The notes under the pieces were generated by a model that was not told the origin of the DNA, searched no databases, and was given only the letters and a program-made list of their open reading frames with translations. Position numbers and translations under genes: made by a program. Positions 22,320 through 35,641 of a DNA stretch of 64,000 nt are shown here, piece after piece. The stretch comes from Massariosphaeria phaeospora. Its lineage: Eukaryota; Ascomycota; Dothideomycetes; Pleosporales. The DNA is taken from assembly GCA_011032825.1 (NCBI GenBank), contig JAADJZ010000018.1, positions 620,001 to 684,000 on the forward strand, given 5' to 3'. Every line of letters starts with the position of its first letter. Position 1 is the first letter of the stretch.

Positions 22320-25300
22320 TTTCTTAGTTGGGAGGTTGTGTTCGTGAGGGATATGCAATGTGTAATCGTTAGAGTTTCGTAAAGGTTCGTAAAAGGTTTC
22401 GTAAAATTCGTGGGTATCTTCGTAACAGTTTGAGTGATCTCTTTGTGAGGAAGATCTAGAGGTATATATACCTTTCACTCTGTCTAGCAATAACCTGCAC
22501 CTCAGCCGCTACTAGAGTTGGGCTCAAGCGCGAAGATGGCGGGGCCCTAGATAAGAATGACGTTATATCATGCACGGAAAACGTGTCACGGCAGATATCC
22601 GATCTGGAGTGGGCCGACTAGAGTTGTTGGACAGACCCAATTCGGAAACTAGAGAGAGTCGGGTGAAAGGAACGTCAGTGAGGAGTGGGACTGTGACATG
22701 TAGAGCAATGAGCTGTAGAGCAGAGAGCTGCAGAACAACGCTGTGAACATCCATCACCATATTTCTTATACCTTTGTCCACAACTCGTATTACTGGAGCC
22801 TCATCGTGCTCCCATAAAACTCAGAACAGTGCCGAAACGTTCCCAAACCCTCACCAAGATCGCCCTTGACCCAACTCCGAGCTTTGTGGTACAAGGTACT
22901 GCTCGGTTACATGCGAAATAGCGCTAAGAGACCGATAACGCATGACTCTAGGGTGACATGTTTGGCACGGGGCCAAGACAGAGCCTCAATCCCTACTAGC
23001 AAGCCTTCCCCGCGTTTTCGGGGTTCAATGCTCGAAGTCATGCGCCAGCCATGCTAATATCCACACGTTCGAGGAGTTACTACTATATATGTATTAGTCG
23101 TGCAGGATACATTTCTGTACTAGGCATGTAGAACAGTGGACGATTGCCAACCCCGTACCTGTGAGTAGGACCCTTGCATTCGGCGAGCATACTGACTAGT
23201 AGGTGGTCCGAGTATGCTGATATCTTTGCCGCCATTGCCGTGGCATCCCGTCTATCACGGGTCAGTGAGCAAGTAGTACATGGCAGCGCGGTTATTTCTT
23301 CGGACAAAGTATGGCTAGTTGCCTATTACCCCATTCTCGTTCTAGTGCTGAATCAAACGGGATGCTTTGCAGATTCACTGCCGTCACATCTACCGGTAAC
23401 CCGCTTGGTTGGGATCGTGCAACAGTAACTGGACTTGGGCTTCGGTAGGTACTTGTGGCTATGCTCGGCCAGTAATTTTGCTGCGTAGCTAATACCCACC
23501 TGCCTCTTCAAATATGAGAGTATTTAAGACTGGATACATGGAGCAAGACATTCTAACTCATCTCTTGATTCTACACTGATTGTAAGAACTCGACGGTCAG
23601 TAAACATCGTAAATCCCGGAATCTTTGGTACCGACTCCGGATAACCGGCGAGATATTTCGCTCACCTACTAGCTTAGGAGATAGGCGGCAACGATGATGG
23701 TCACATGCGGCCCGGCGGATAAGAAACGGGTATAACGTACTGGAACTTGGCACTTAACAGTGCACAGCCTTGTAGGAAGTGCCTGGATGTCATCATCCAA
23801 CACCAAGACATTCCACTAAGGCAACTCTATTACGGATAACTCTATCAATGGGCTTCTAACCTTCCCGAAGAGGACATTTTCTGCTGTGGGGGGTCGCTGG
23901 TACAGAGGAACGCCTGGCATGAACGACCGGTTGTTCATCGTTGTCGACTAAGTGGAGATCAGACTCGGCGGCGGGTAACATGCATGGCTAATCCGACTGT
24001 GGGCCGAGCGATACGAGAAGACTATATGAGACGAGCACTGGGAACTCCTATCTTAGCTTATGCATAGCTAGGTAGCAGAAAACTACAGCTTTGGCCAGCT
24101 TTAGAGAGCCCTAACCGCGTAAAACAGAGGTTGTCATAAGGTTGCTTGCTGCCTATCTCCGAGGAGCGTTTTTAGGGCTAAAAAACATTCGATTTAAACA
24201 ATCCGTAGCGACCGTTGAAAAACGTGAACTGCCCCAGATTGGAAGGTAATCGCGGGCTCTCGTGGCAGTGACATGCCGGTTACGCATAGGTCAGTGCATA
24301 TTCTGGCGGCTTCCAACCAATTAGCGGTACTTCTCTTGACCGCCGGTCACACCCTGCTGACTAGTCGTGCTATGCCGTGAAATACGTCGTCCTAGTCTCT
24401 AGCTGTTCCCCGGTCTGTCTGTTGGAGCAGGCTGGTGCATGTTGTTGCTGATCGTGATTCCAAATATCATCAGGCGAATACGGTCGAGAAGAGGTTTTCG
24501 GTACGGAGTAGAAGAGTGTGCATTGATAGCGTTGGTTCGCCTGTTATATGTGGGCCCAACTCTTGGTCAACTTCAGTCATTGATGTGCCGGTTACTCCTG
24601 AGTTTCTCTTGATATCCAACGTATGGTCGGTGATATCAAGCCAGGGCATGGCGATGCGTAGTAGCTGCTCACGGTTCAGGGTAGCTAGTCTTCTTGGTTG
24701 CTATCGACGTCAATATCGTGGGGTGACATCGGTTTCGCGCCCGTGGTAACCATTGCACTGGGGCTTCTCCACGTATCGATGTCGACCGACCCCGTCCGCA
24801 GTAGCGAGAGAATGAGCGCGTTCAAACTAGACATCGGATTGAGGCTATGAAAGGCTGTGTTTCCTTCGCCTCGATAGTTCTAGTCTCTGCTCTGCGGAAA
24901 AGGTCAAATCTTCAGGAGCGGAGCTCGAGTCGTTGCGTTCGCTGTATGCCGAGGTCTCTGGCGATCTGTGGACTTCTTGAGGTCAGTCAACAGGCCTTCG
25001 TTTGTTTCCTGTGGGGCGGATCGCGACCTCCCCACTTATACTCAACACCTACTCCAGCCGACCCTCGACTCCTCCTCGGCTACATGACGCACCGGAAACC
25101 GACCGAATCTGGTATCCAAAGCGCACGCTAAGTGCCCAGACCATGAACCATGTGCAGAACTGATTTCCAGGACCGATACTCGGCAAACCAGCGGCCGACT
25201 CGAACACGCTCGAATACGCAGCCAACGGCCTTGCAAGTGGCAGACGCCGCGGATACGAGCCAATATTTGTCTTTCCATCGCTCCTCCTTGGTTAGGGTGA

Positions 25301-26921
25301 ATGTCGAAGGAGGAAGCTTTGTCAACTCGATCGTGAGATAAGAAGGACTAAAGTAATAAGCAAATATGCTCGGCTGGAGAAACCGAGATCAATATGGGGT
25401 AGGTGGTACCTACATGCATCTGACATCATTAGGATGACCGGCACTACAAAAATTCGCCTTCTGTTTCAACTCGCGGCGCGTTAAAGCCTCAAACAAACAA
25501 AGGCAAAAGGTGGGCAGTGCGGCCCCCGGTAATCTGTTCGAAGCACGGGACGTTGCTCAACCACGGCGTGGGGGTGAACGTGACAGTTGATGCACTGAGA
25601 CACGGTTGCAACTGAACGGCATCGACGTGTGCCAGCAGTGAATGTATCGTATTCGGCACTAAACAGGGTCTGGTACTCCGTAGATGTTCTGAAGATGAAG
25701 GCTTTAATGGCTTCGACCTCGGCGGGATGACGATACAATATCAATGGGAGTCGTGGGAGATGGCAGACGTTGTGGAAACACGCCAAGATCGGACCGGCAC
25801 ACGGGCCGTATCGTCCAACTCAGTCCCACAAAACGCCTACCAACGTGGCAACCACCAAAATCACTCACTCATAGAACACAAACACAAACACAACACTGCA
25901 GCAACAGCAAACATGACAAGAACTGATTGTCTTATTTCTCAACGAATTATCTGACCGACCAGGTCCAATCCGTCCTTAGTTTTTGCTCATCCATCATCAT
26001 CAAGCCATCGCATCGCACTACGCAGGCAAAAGGGGCATGGCATCTAATCAAACCAACTACAAAGCGTCGGTCCAATTCAACCCGCCTCTCACCTCCTTTG
26101 GTATCTCAACCAATCTGGCGCAATAGCTCGTCGTCTAAAAAACAGCAGCAAGCACACTGCAAACATCGGCTTCCCCCCAAAACCTCTCTCCTGATAGCAG
26201 CTTTCAATTTGAAAAAGGGGGAGGGAGGTGTGGACCTCAGATTCTCTGTATTCGTCTGCAAGAAGAGAAGCAGAACAGAGAACATGGGGCATTTGATCTG
26301 ATATCATCCGGAAAAGAAAACATGAAACAAGGAAGAAAATAAATTTGCCGAAGCCATGAGATCCCCGAGCCGAGCCATATGATGCACCCAAACCCAAACA
26401 ACCCTGAAAACGCCTCGCAATTTTCGTGCATGTGGGGAAAAAAGGGAGACAATGAGACCAGTTGCTCAAATTAGGTCCCCTCCTCGGTTCTGCATTTGAC
26501 TGACTGACCGACCAAAAGACCACCCATAGCGCCGTGAACCTCGCGGAATCATGTGCGAAAGTGATGCAGATACCGCAAAGAGTTTTTTTGGGGTAGGTGT
26601 CGCGCACGGGAGTGCAATCCATGTATCGGCTTTGTTTTACAGAAATACGCACTGGGCCAAACAATTAAAGTAGAGGAAATAACTGGCTTGCACACGGGCT
26701 GTCTTGTCGACGGGCGTGTGCCTAGCTAAAGGTACGTCTTTCGGCAAGGGACATCCTCGATGAGCAGACGTGTGGAAGGCATAATTCGAATGGTGATGAG
26801 CTAACGTCACCAAAATTAGCCATCCGCGAAGCGAAGGCAACTTGTTGTACAGAGCAAGGCAAAGACCTTAGCTTACATGGATGATTTTACCACAACGCAT
26901 CATTGCGTATTCGGTGGCACA
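22320..26921. other. Gene-poor region, 4.6 kb, with a possible gene relic at 24440-25340
   Basis: The left end holds the promoter of the lectin/aerolysin gene (TATA-like run near 22462) and the right end the 3' flank of RPB1. On the minus strand two patches read like protein: about 25340-25128 (TLTKEERWKDKYWLVSAAS) and about 24700-24470 (LNREQLLRIAMPWLDITDHT). Stops separate them and no domain can be named. The 191-codon minus frame at 26089-26664 is probably chance sequence in the RPB1 3' flank. Confidence 0.35.
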
Positions 26922-29900
26922 TCACTGTTTAGGTGACCTGGGAGTTGTTAGCAATTGAATCGGTGAAGGATGTCCTACAACTATGACTGGAGGGCTTACG
27001 TTGGAGAGTATGTCGGGGAGGTCGGCGACCATTTCGGCGACGTAGCCGAGTAGGGTGCAGGACCTGGAGACGTTGGGGAGAACTTGGGAGAGGTCGGTGA
27101 GTAAGCATTGGCTGCTGGGCTGGTCGGACTGTACACCGGACTCGTGGGGGAGTAACTCGGTGACGTCGGAGAAGCGGGTGAGCGTCTATCACTGTTGGCA
27201 CCGAACTGCGGGCTGGTGGGGCTGTACATGGGCGAGGTCGGACTGTAAGCCGGAGACGTGGGGCTATAGTGAGGCGACGTTGCACCACGACCACCCACAT
27301 GAGCGGGAGAGGTAGGACTATAGCTAGGAGATGTGGGCGAATACGAAGGCGACGTTGGCGAATAACTCGGCGACGTGGGCGAATATGAAGGGGATGTAGG
27401 CGAGCCATACGCGGGCGACGTTGGAGAGTAGCTTGGCGACGTCGGTGAGTAGTGAGGACTGGTAATCGCGTAACCTGGAGAGGTAACACCGAACATCGGA
27501 CTGCTGATGCCTGGCGAGGTGGGCGAATAACTCGGAGACGTCGGAGAGTAGCCTGGTGAAGTGGGGCTGGTTCCACCAAAGCCAGGGCTCATCACCGAGG
27601 CAGCATAGCCTGGGCTACGGCCACCATTGTAGGGGCTCCAGCCGCCGTCAGGGCCGTTGTAAGAAGTAAGACCTCCCTGATCGTCTCCACCAGCAGCTGC
27701 AAGAGGAGAGAAGTTCGCTAAGCTCGGGTCGAAGTTGGTACCACCCTCGTATGTTGGCGATCCGAGGTCGTATGGTGTCGCAGCGCCATTGTCAAGGTAT
27801 GCGCCGGCAGCGCCGCCAATGCGGGAATTATCTTCGACCATGGTGAGCAGCATATTGTTGTCCATAACGACATCGAACTCTCCAGTGCCCATGGGCGCCA
27901 TTTGACCCAGCATAATGTTCTCAGAGACTCCACGGCAGTCGTCAAGCTCGCCAAAGCCAGCGGCTTCGAGAAGAATCTCGACTGTTTCCTCGAAAGAACA
28001 GCGCATAAGCGCACCGGTATCACCGCGATTAATCCCGTGACGAGTAATAGCCATGAGCAGACCACGCTGGGTCATGATGTCCACCAGAAGCGCCATGTGA
28101 CGATGATTGACATATGAACCGTCGAAGGACAACACCATACCCAATTCTTTGAGCAAACCTGCACGGGCAGCTTCGATCCCCAATACACCGAGAATTTCGA
28201 TGAAGGAGTTGGAGTATGTCGTCGTTGTATCGACGCCCTCCACGGCAAGACAATCTGCTAGGGCAGTACCGGTGGTATCAAGGACCCACCCTTTGCAAAG
28301 GTCATCCTTCTTGTCGAGGAACATAGAGCCGTCAGGCCTAATGGCGATTTTCTCTTGTTCACGAATGAAGGCTCGCTCAACACCACGGACGCCACGCAAG
28401 GAAACATCATCGAGCAGATGACCCTCAAGCTTGCGCATCCATCGTTCATCTCGCTCCTCTTCTTCCTCATCTTCCTCTTTCAGATTACGATCCCAGATGA
28501 ACCGAACTCGCAAAACCTGCTCATCCGCGTTCTCGTCGCTGAAGATGACCGCGAGGTTGGGTGCAAAATCTTGTTTGATCTTGCCCGCTACTTCGGTGAT
28601 GGTGATGTTCTTGTCCAAAAGCTTCTTTCGGTCGAGGATGACGCGAAGCAGCCACTTGGACTGTTGTCCGATAGTGTCATCCTCTTCGGGGATGATGAAG
28701 TATGACTCAACCATATCCTCATCGGCCTCCACGACAGTAGAATGAATGTCAGGATCGTAATAGAGTTCAACTGTATCCGTGAGCGACCGAAGTGTAGTAT
28801 GCTCAACTGTGCTCCGCAGTAGCTTCGCCGCTTCCTGGCTGGCATTCTCCTCCGACTGATAAATAATCATGGACGGTGTCTTGATATTGGCCGCAATATT
28901 GAGGATTTCTTTCAATCGAGGAACACCCAGAGTGACGTTCTTGGACGACACACCAGCAAAATGGAAGGTGTTCAACGTCATCTGGGTAGCGGGTTCACCA
29001 ATGGACTGTGCTGCAAGCACGCCCACCATTTCACCTGGCGCAACGGCAGCTCGTAAAAATCGATTTTCCAAGTCGCCGAGCACGTTGTCCAAGGCGAGCT
29101 TGTTAAGAGAGTACTCGACAACGAGCCGTTTGAATGCAAGTCGAGACCGCAATTGACACTTAAATAGGTAGGTGGCGCTAGATTGAGCTTCAATTGACAA
29201 ATGGTCGTCGCCTCTAATGACAATCAACTTTTCGAGCAAGTCACGGACCTTGGTGATGACTTCTGTAGGGTGCAAATCGCTCCTCGCGCCTGGCCTGATG
29301 TTGAAGGTCGTTTGTGCACTCTCAATCATGCGCTGGATATTGAGTGGTAGCTGAAACTGTTGTGAGTCGTCAGGTGCGATTTCTCGCAGGTAATGGCGGT
29401 CTTTCTCGATCTGTTCGAATTCTTCGTCCAGAAGTCGCTGAACTTCGACATCACCCTGGATCTCATGCGCAACATCCAGTTTGTTTTGAGGGATAGGGGG
29501 TCGGTCGCCCATCAGGTCCAACTTGAAACGCTGTTCGAACTTCGCTTCGGAGCAGGTTATAGTGTCAATCTTCTGCTTTTCGATATGGGCGCCGTCCAAT
29601 CCATCCTCACCGTACACAAACTCAACGATGTCACCCATCGAGTTTCGGACAGTACCGTCGTATTTGACCATCACGTCTTCAAGGGCCTTGACTAAACGAC
29701 GTTGAATATAACCAGTCTCGGCTGTTTTGACGGCAGTATCGATCAGACCTTCGCGACCAGCCATAGCGTGGAAAAAGAACTCAGAAGGCGTCAGCCCGCG
29801 CAGATACGAGTTCTCAATGAAACCTCGGGATTCCGGCGAATAGTCATCCTTGGTGAAGTGAGGTAGCGTCCGATATTTGAACCCAAATGGAATACGTTGA

Positions 29901-32427
29901 CCTTCAACAGCCTGCTGTCCAACAAGAGAGGTCATCTGAGAGATGTTGACAGTGGACCCTTTAGAACCGGAAAGAACCATTTGAATCATGTTGTTCAAGT
30001 CCTTCAAACTGTTCTGGGCGGCTTTACCACCACCTTCACGACCCTCGTTCAAAAACTTCTGAACTCTTGATTCGAAAGTGGAACGGATAGACATTCCGGG
30101 AAGGGGTTCTAGCGTGTCGGTAGCAGCCTTTAGGGCTTCTTCTTCTACTTTGGCCTTCGCGGCGGCGACCTCATCTGCAATCTTCTGCGAGGTTTTAGGG
30201 TCTGGAATGGTATCGCCGATACCGATACTGAAGCCGTTGTGAAGAAGCCAATAGGCGACAATGCGTTGGCAAGCATTGAAAAAGTCGACTGTAGCCTTCG
30301 AGCCGTACTCGTTGAAAACGATATGGATGATGCCAGCAGCAGTAGCGCCGACAATTTTCTTGTTCATCAAGCCATACAGAAGCTCGCCTCCTTGGATCAG
30401 CAAGCCATCATCATTTATGTCGTTGTGTGGGTCATCGCTATCATCACCAAAGCGAACAATATTGACTCCTAAGGCGATAGCCATGCTGATGATCTGCTTG
30501 CCGGTCCAACGCGGGCGCGGCTTGACAATGGCGGGATGCGGGATTACGCCATCCCATTTCGGAATCCACATCATGATGTTCATGACCTGGTCCCGTGTTA
30601 GGAAATTGTCCCGACGGGAGATCTTGTAGATACCACACAGGGTGTCTTGCACAATACCCATCAGAGGAGAGTTGCGTTGTGGCGAGACAATTTGGAGGGG
30701 AACCATGCACAAGTTCTGGACCTCTGCGCGTGTCTCGTCGCTCTGAGGAACGTGGAGGTTCATCTCATCACCATCGAAATCTGCGTTATAGGGCGATGTG
30801 ACTGAGAGGTTGAGACGGAACGTTGAGTAAGGCATGACCTTAACACGGTGACCCATCATGGATTCCTTGTGGAGGGAGGGTTGTCGATTGAAGATGATCA
30901 CGTCATCGTCGTCGATATGGCGCTCGACTTTCCAGCCGTACTGCAGGCGCAGATCGTCCAGGTTTTTGTTGTGTTTGAGATCCAAACGCACACCGTCCGC
31001 CTTGATCACGTAATTGGCGCCAGGGTGCTGGTTTGGTCCATTGCGCACCAGAGCAGTCAACTTGCTGATGTTGAATTTGGTAACAACTTCGGGATATGTC
31101 AAGGTTCGAGCGATAGACCGGGGCACGCCAACTTGATCCAGATCCAGATTAGGGTCGCCAGTGATGACGGTACGCGCCGAGAAATCAACACGCTTGCCCA
31201 TCAAGTTGCCTCGTAGACGGCCTTCCTTTCCCTTTAAGCGGCCGCGGATAGTCTTTAGCGGGCGTCCGGATTTTTGCATGGCCTGGGGTACACCATTCGC
31301 ATCGTTATCCATATAAGTGGCGACGTGGTACTGCAGAAGCGTCTCAAACTCGTTGATAATGTGCTGGGGGCTTCCCGTCTGTATGCACTCTTGCACGCGA
31401 GCGTTGGCACGGATAATGTCACCCAGCTTGTACGTCAGGTCGTCCTCTCCACGCATACCCTGGCCCGTTCCATCGACCGAAATACTAGGGCGAACTGGTG
31501 GCGGCGGGACCGGCAGTACTGTCATCACCATCCACTCTGGGCGAGCGTAGTCGGCGCTCAGACCAAGTAGTGCCAGCGTGTTGTCGCTAAGATTGCGGAA
31601 GATGTTGAGTGCATCCTGGGGCATGATGGGCTTCTTCTCGTCGCCTTTGCCCTGGTCGTCGTCGTCTTTCTTCGGTTTGTACGATGCCGTCAACTTCAGG
31701 CCTTCTTTGCGGATTGTATCAGGTTGCCGGTTGCCACAGCCACCATGGGCCACCTTGTTACCCTTCTTGGGGTCATCGTCTGGCGGGTCCGAAGCACACT
31801 CCCGTTTCGTCTTAGATAGCCGCCAGATGGCCTCGAACCGCTTCTTGGCATCCTTCATCCGAATGGCAGACTTCCAGTCAGGGTGGTTCTAGTAGCAACG
31901 GCAGTTAGCATCAAGAAGCCCGTTGAACCAACTTCACAGTCACCCTCCAGAGGGGGGAGACTTACGAAATCGGCCAAGATCAGACCGCAGTTGTGGCAGA
32001 CAGTCTCGAGGATCTTCTTGATCTTGACAACGAAACCTAGGGCTCGTTAGTCGCCGTGCAAAATGACTAGTGAAGACACCACTCACCAACATGGAACACG
32101 GGCACAGCGAGCTCAATGTGGCCGAAGTGCCCGGGACAGATCTGGATGTCCTCTTTGCAGGTGGCGCACGTGTACATGCGGTCGATAGTGCCAAGCCTCG
32201 GGTCGTTGAGACCTTGTTCGCGGGGCATCTGTTTTTGTTCATCCTGTCCGGTTGTTAGCACTCGTCAGGATCACAGCATGTGGTGCGCGGCATACCATGG
32301 TTTCGGGGTAGATGATGTGTACAACACTCATCGCTTTGATCTCTTCGGGCGAGAGCAGGCCGAACTGGATCTCCTCGATGGTTCGGAGCTTGCATTTCGA
32401 CTGGATCTGAGCACCAGGCGGCGGCAT
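26922..32427 (-). CDS. RPB1: RNA polymerase II largest subunit RPB1 (1754 aa)
   Basis: Five exons: 32427-32296, 32243-32087, 32036-31966, 31888-27000 and 26937-26922, summing to exactly 1755 codons. The clamp zinc site has C70, C73, C80, H83 ([17 protein letters not shown]) and C110/C113. The catalytic [10 protein letters not shown], whose three Asp hold the active-site magnesium, lies at about 488-497. The bridge-helix/trigger-loop region is conserved ([20 protein letters not shown]). The CTD, roughly the last 200 residues, has about 15 YSPTSP units mixed with irregular spacers. The final 62-nt intron has GTAAGC, branch GCTAAC and CCCAG; splicing it replaces an immediate TAA with the ending SPKQ. 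It synthesises mRNA in the nucleus. The gene is divergent from SWD1. Confidence 0.97.
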
Positions 32428-33135
32428 GATTGCGGGTCTGGCGAGTGCAGGCGACAGAGGCCGGAGATAGAGGCGGTTCTACTGGTGCTGAGAGGGGTGT
32501 CGTTGCTTGTCGCTACAAGAACGCCCCCGTGGCCGCGCCGAACAGGCACACCTCCTGGATCGATGATTCTGCCGTGCAGGCTCTGCGACACGTCGAAAAC
32601 CGCCGCTGGGCTTCGCGTGGCACCCGTGGGGGTGTGCTTCGATGCGCCGGGCGCGCTGGAGATGTAGCGTGGCGGGACTGGGTCGGTGGACAAAGACTGC
32701 CGTTCCTCGAGGGCTCGCGGGCCGGGTCGCGCCTGGGGGGCAGAAGACTCGCTGCGCTGGGCGTTAGTGGCTGCGGACAGCGTAGACGTCGTCGGCTCGT
32801 CTTCGGACGCGTTCGCTCGACGCAGGGCAGCAGCGGGCGATGGGTTGGAGATGGTGCGGGTGGTGCGGGTGGTGGTGAGAGAGGGTGGGTGAGGCAGGCC
32901 TGGCGCCGTGAAGGAGGCAGCCTTTGGGTCAAAGAGGCGACAAAGAAAGCGCCAAGGCACTACGCCGCGAGCCGCCTAGCGCCCACCGCGCTCGCCCATC
33001 CTCGCCGCCCGGCCCCGGGGTCTCTCTCGTCGCCGCTGCGCGTGTCCGGCGCGCGGCCGCTGGAGCCACCATGTCCAGCAGCATCACCGTCTGCCCCGTA
33101 GATGCACGCCGCTCCCCCTCCGGCCGCCGGTCACC
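32428..33135. promoter_or_regulatory. Shared divergent promoter of RPB1 and SWD1
   Basis: 708 bp separate the two ATGs. The DNA is GC-rich, especially 32500-33130, and open frames across it on both strands (for example 32430-33101) reflect composition rather than genes. No TATA box is evident, as is usual for housekeeping promoters. Both genes must start transcription here, so co-regulation is plausible. Confidence 0.6.
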
Positions 33136-34802
33136 ATGAACCTGTCGCTGATTGACCCCTTCGTCCTCGCCCAGGACTGCCCGGAGGCCATCACCGGCCG
33201 TCTGCGTGAGTCGCCCCGCCTGAAACACGCATTCCCCACTCTCTGTGTGTTGACTGTGACTCACCCGCGCAGGCAGCGGCCACTCCACGTCGATCCGCTT
33301 CAGTCACCGCGGCGACCTGCTGGCGTCGGGAAGGGTATGCGTCCCGACTCACTTGCGTGCCTGCTTGGAGCCCGCCCGTCGCTGACCCGCGCGCCCAGCA
33401 CGATGGCATCGTGGTGGTGTTCGACATCGAGACCAACGGCGTCGCCCGCAAGCTGCGCGGCCACACGCGCCAGATCCAGTCGCTGAGCTGGTCCACCAAC
33501 GACCGCTACCTGCTGAGCTCCGGCCAGGACTGGAAATGCGTGCTCTGGGACCTCAACGACGGCTCCCGCGTGCGCACCGTCCGCTTCGAGGCCGCCATCT
33601 TCATTGCAGAACTGCACCCCAAGACCCAGTGAGCAGCACAGCTCTGCGTACCCCTGCCCACGGCGCCATCTAACTCTCCCGCAGCATGCTCTTCGTCGCC
33701 GCGCTCTTCGAAGACCAGCCCGTGCTGGTCGACATGGCCCAGGAAATCCCCGTCAGGCACTCGCTGTCCTCTGCACCGCGCCGCTCTCAGATAGAGCGCG
33801 AGAACGCCACCGAAAAGCAGGCTGCCCAGGACGCGAAACAGACGACAACCGTAACTCTGTTTACCCCTTCTGGCGAGCACATCATCGCAGGCACCAACAA
33901 GGGGTGGCTGAATATTATCAACACCACCTCGCACAAGGTGCAGTACTCGTTCCGCGTCACAAACAACATCATTGTATTCGTGCGACAGACACAGTCTGGC
34001 AGAGACCTCGTCATAAACTCTAGTGACAGAATCGTCCGCACACTCCACCTACCCGACTTCACAGATCCCAAGTTGGACTTTGACACGCTGCAGCTTGAAG
34101 TGGAACACAAATTTCAGGATCTGGTGCAGAAGCTGTCTTGGAATCATGTCTCGTTCAGCCCGACTGGCGAGTATGTGACGGCATCGACCTGGATGAATCA
34201 TCACATCTATGTCTGGGAGCGGGGACAAGGCAGTCTAGTAAAGATCTTGGAGGGCACAAAGGAAGAGCTGTCTGTCGTCGAGGTACAGTTGTTAAATTTT
34301 GCGCTGGTTACCCGCTAATTTTTTGCAGTGGCACCCTTTCCGTCCTTTCGTGGCAGCTGTTGGCGTCGATTCTGGCCGCGTATGGCTGTGGTCCATCCTC
34401 CAACCGCAACGCTGGTCCGCTCTTGCCCCTGACTTTGTCGAGGTTGAGGAAAATGTCGAGTATATAGAACGAGAAGATGAATTCGACATACAGCCCATCG
34501 AAGAAATTCACAAGCGCCGTCTTGACCAAGAGGACGAAGAAGTTGACGTCCTCACCATTGAGCCTGTCAAAATGACTTCGGAGTTCGAGACGGGCGACTT
34601 CAAGATGCCGGTCTTGCTTGACATCGAGGCAAGCGATAGCGAGGACGAAGTGGTAGCGATAGGAGCAGGTCAATTTCGGAGAAAATCTCCCGGTACGGGT
34701 AGGGAATGGATGAACGATGACGAGATGAGTGGGGAGGAAACTAGAAGGACAAATGGGACCAGCACAGTGCAGAATGGTACGAAAAGAAGGAGGGCGGGCT
34801 GA
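33136..34802 (+). CDS. SWD1: COMPASS/Set1C subunit Swd1 (RbBP5-like WD40 protein, 477 aa)
   Basis: Five exons: 33136-33205, 33273-33334, 33399-33628, 33685-34282 and 34329-34802. Splicing gives 478 codons with consistent phases. The protein starts MNLSLIDPFVLAQDCPEAI, a typical Swd1/RbBP5 N-terminus, followed by WD40 blades (STSIRFSHRGDLLASGR; TRQIQSLSWSTNDRYLLSSG ending DWKCVLWDL; the THMLFVAALFEDQP segment; VSFSPTGEYVTAS; WHPFRPFVAAVGVDSGRVWL). An acidic linker and a Lys/Arg-rich tail follow the propeller (after about residue 380). In the Set1 complex it scaffolds the SET domain for histone H3 Lys4 methylation in the nucleus. Length fits the family. The gene is transcribed away from RPB1. 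Confidence 0.93.
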
Positions 34803-35641
34803 GACCTCGTCACCTGCATCTTACGGCGAATTTAGGGATTCAATACGTACGTTCTCGTACGACGTAGTACAACACCAGGCACATGATCGTGTGTCTCGGA
34901 GCACATGCACGAAATCTCCACGATGTTACGACACGTCAAAAACGCGGGCGAGTAGGAACACGAACCCATCACCTTTAGCGCGTAGGTGTTGGATAGTAGG
35001 CGCAAACAACCAACAGTAGGTAGTCGCGTCTGGTGTGGATATTGTTGCTATGTAAGCTTAAATCGCGTCGTCCAGCCATATGCGGAAGATTTCCTAGTCC
35101 TTGTTCTCAAATTCTGCGGCTCTGTGCGCAAGTGCGCTCCTCTACTTATGTCCCTCCTTTCAAACAAACAAGACACCACTTAGAACCGTTTGCGGCGACG
35201 AGCGCGTTCGCAACCAATTGTCACGTTTTGTGGCTTCCAAGCTTGAATTTATATGCACAAGGTAGAGTCGATATAGCTGGCGCTCAAGAGGTGACAGCTT
35301 CCGTACAGAACCAACGGCAAGGATACTAACCTATATGCAACTGGATTTTTGAACCTGCAGACTACCCTTTGTGCTTCCTTTCTCGTCGTGGGTACAAGAT
35401 CCGTGGTTGGAGTTTGGCGGTAATTGGCCGTTTGCTTGAGATCATCTCCGTTTGCGGTACTGCTGAACAAAGACAGACGCTGCGCTAACTAATTCTGCTC
35501 ACTGCACAAGGGTGTCTGAGTTACTTGTCTTCGGATTGAATTTCTATCATTCCTCAAACCGGTGGTGCTTCTTGAGCTTCACAACCCAACCGTGAATTTT
35601 TCATACTATAACGACACGCAATCTGCACCACGGTGGCAGAT
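34803..35641. other. Intergenic between SWD1 and the kinase-like array
   Basis: Contains the SWD1 3' flank and the promoter of the first kinase-like gene. No gene or repeat was recognised. Confidence 0.4.

Noticed and set aside
26089..26664. 191-codon minus-strand frame downstream of RPB1
   Set aside because: Falls in the 3' flank of RPB1; Phe/Ser/Cys-rich translation without domain or start context.
32430..33101. 223-codon plus-strand open frame between RPB1 and SWD1
   Set aside because: GC-rich promoter DNA that is also open in several other frames; Arg/Ala/Gly-biased translation with no domain.
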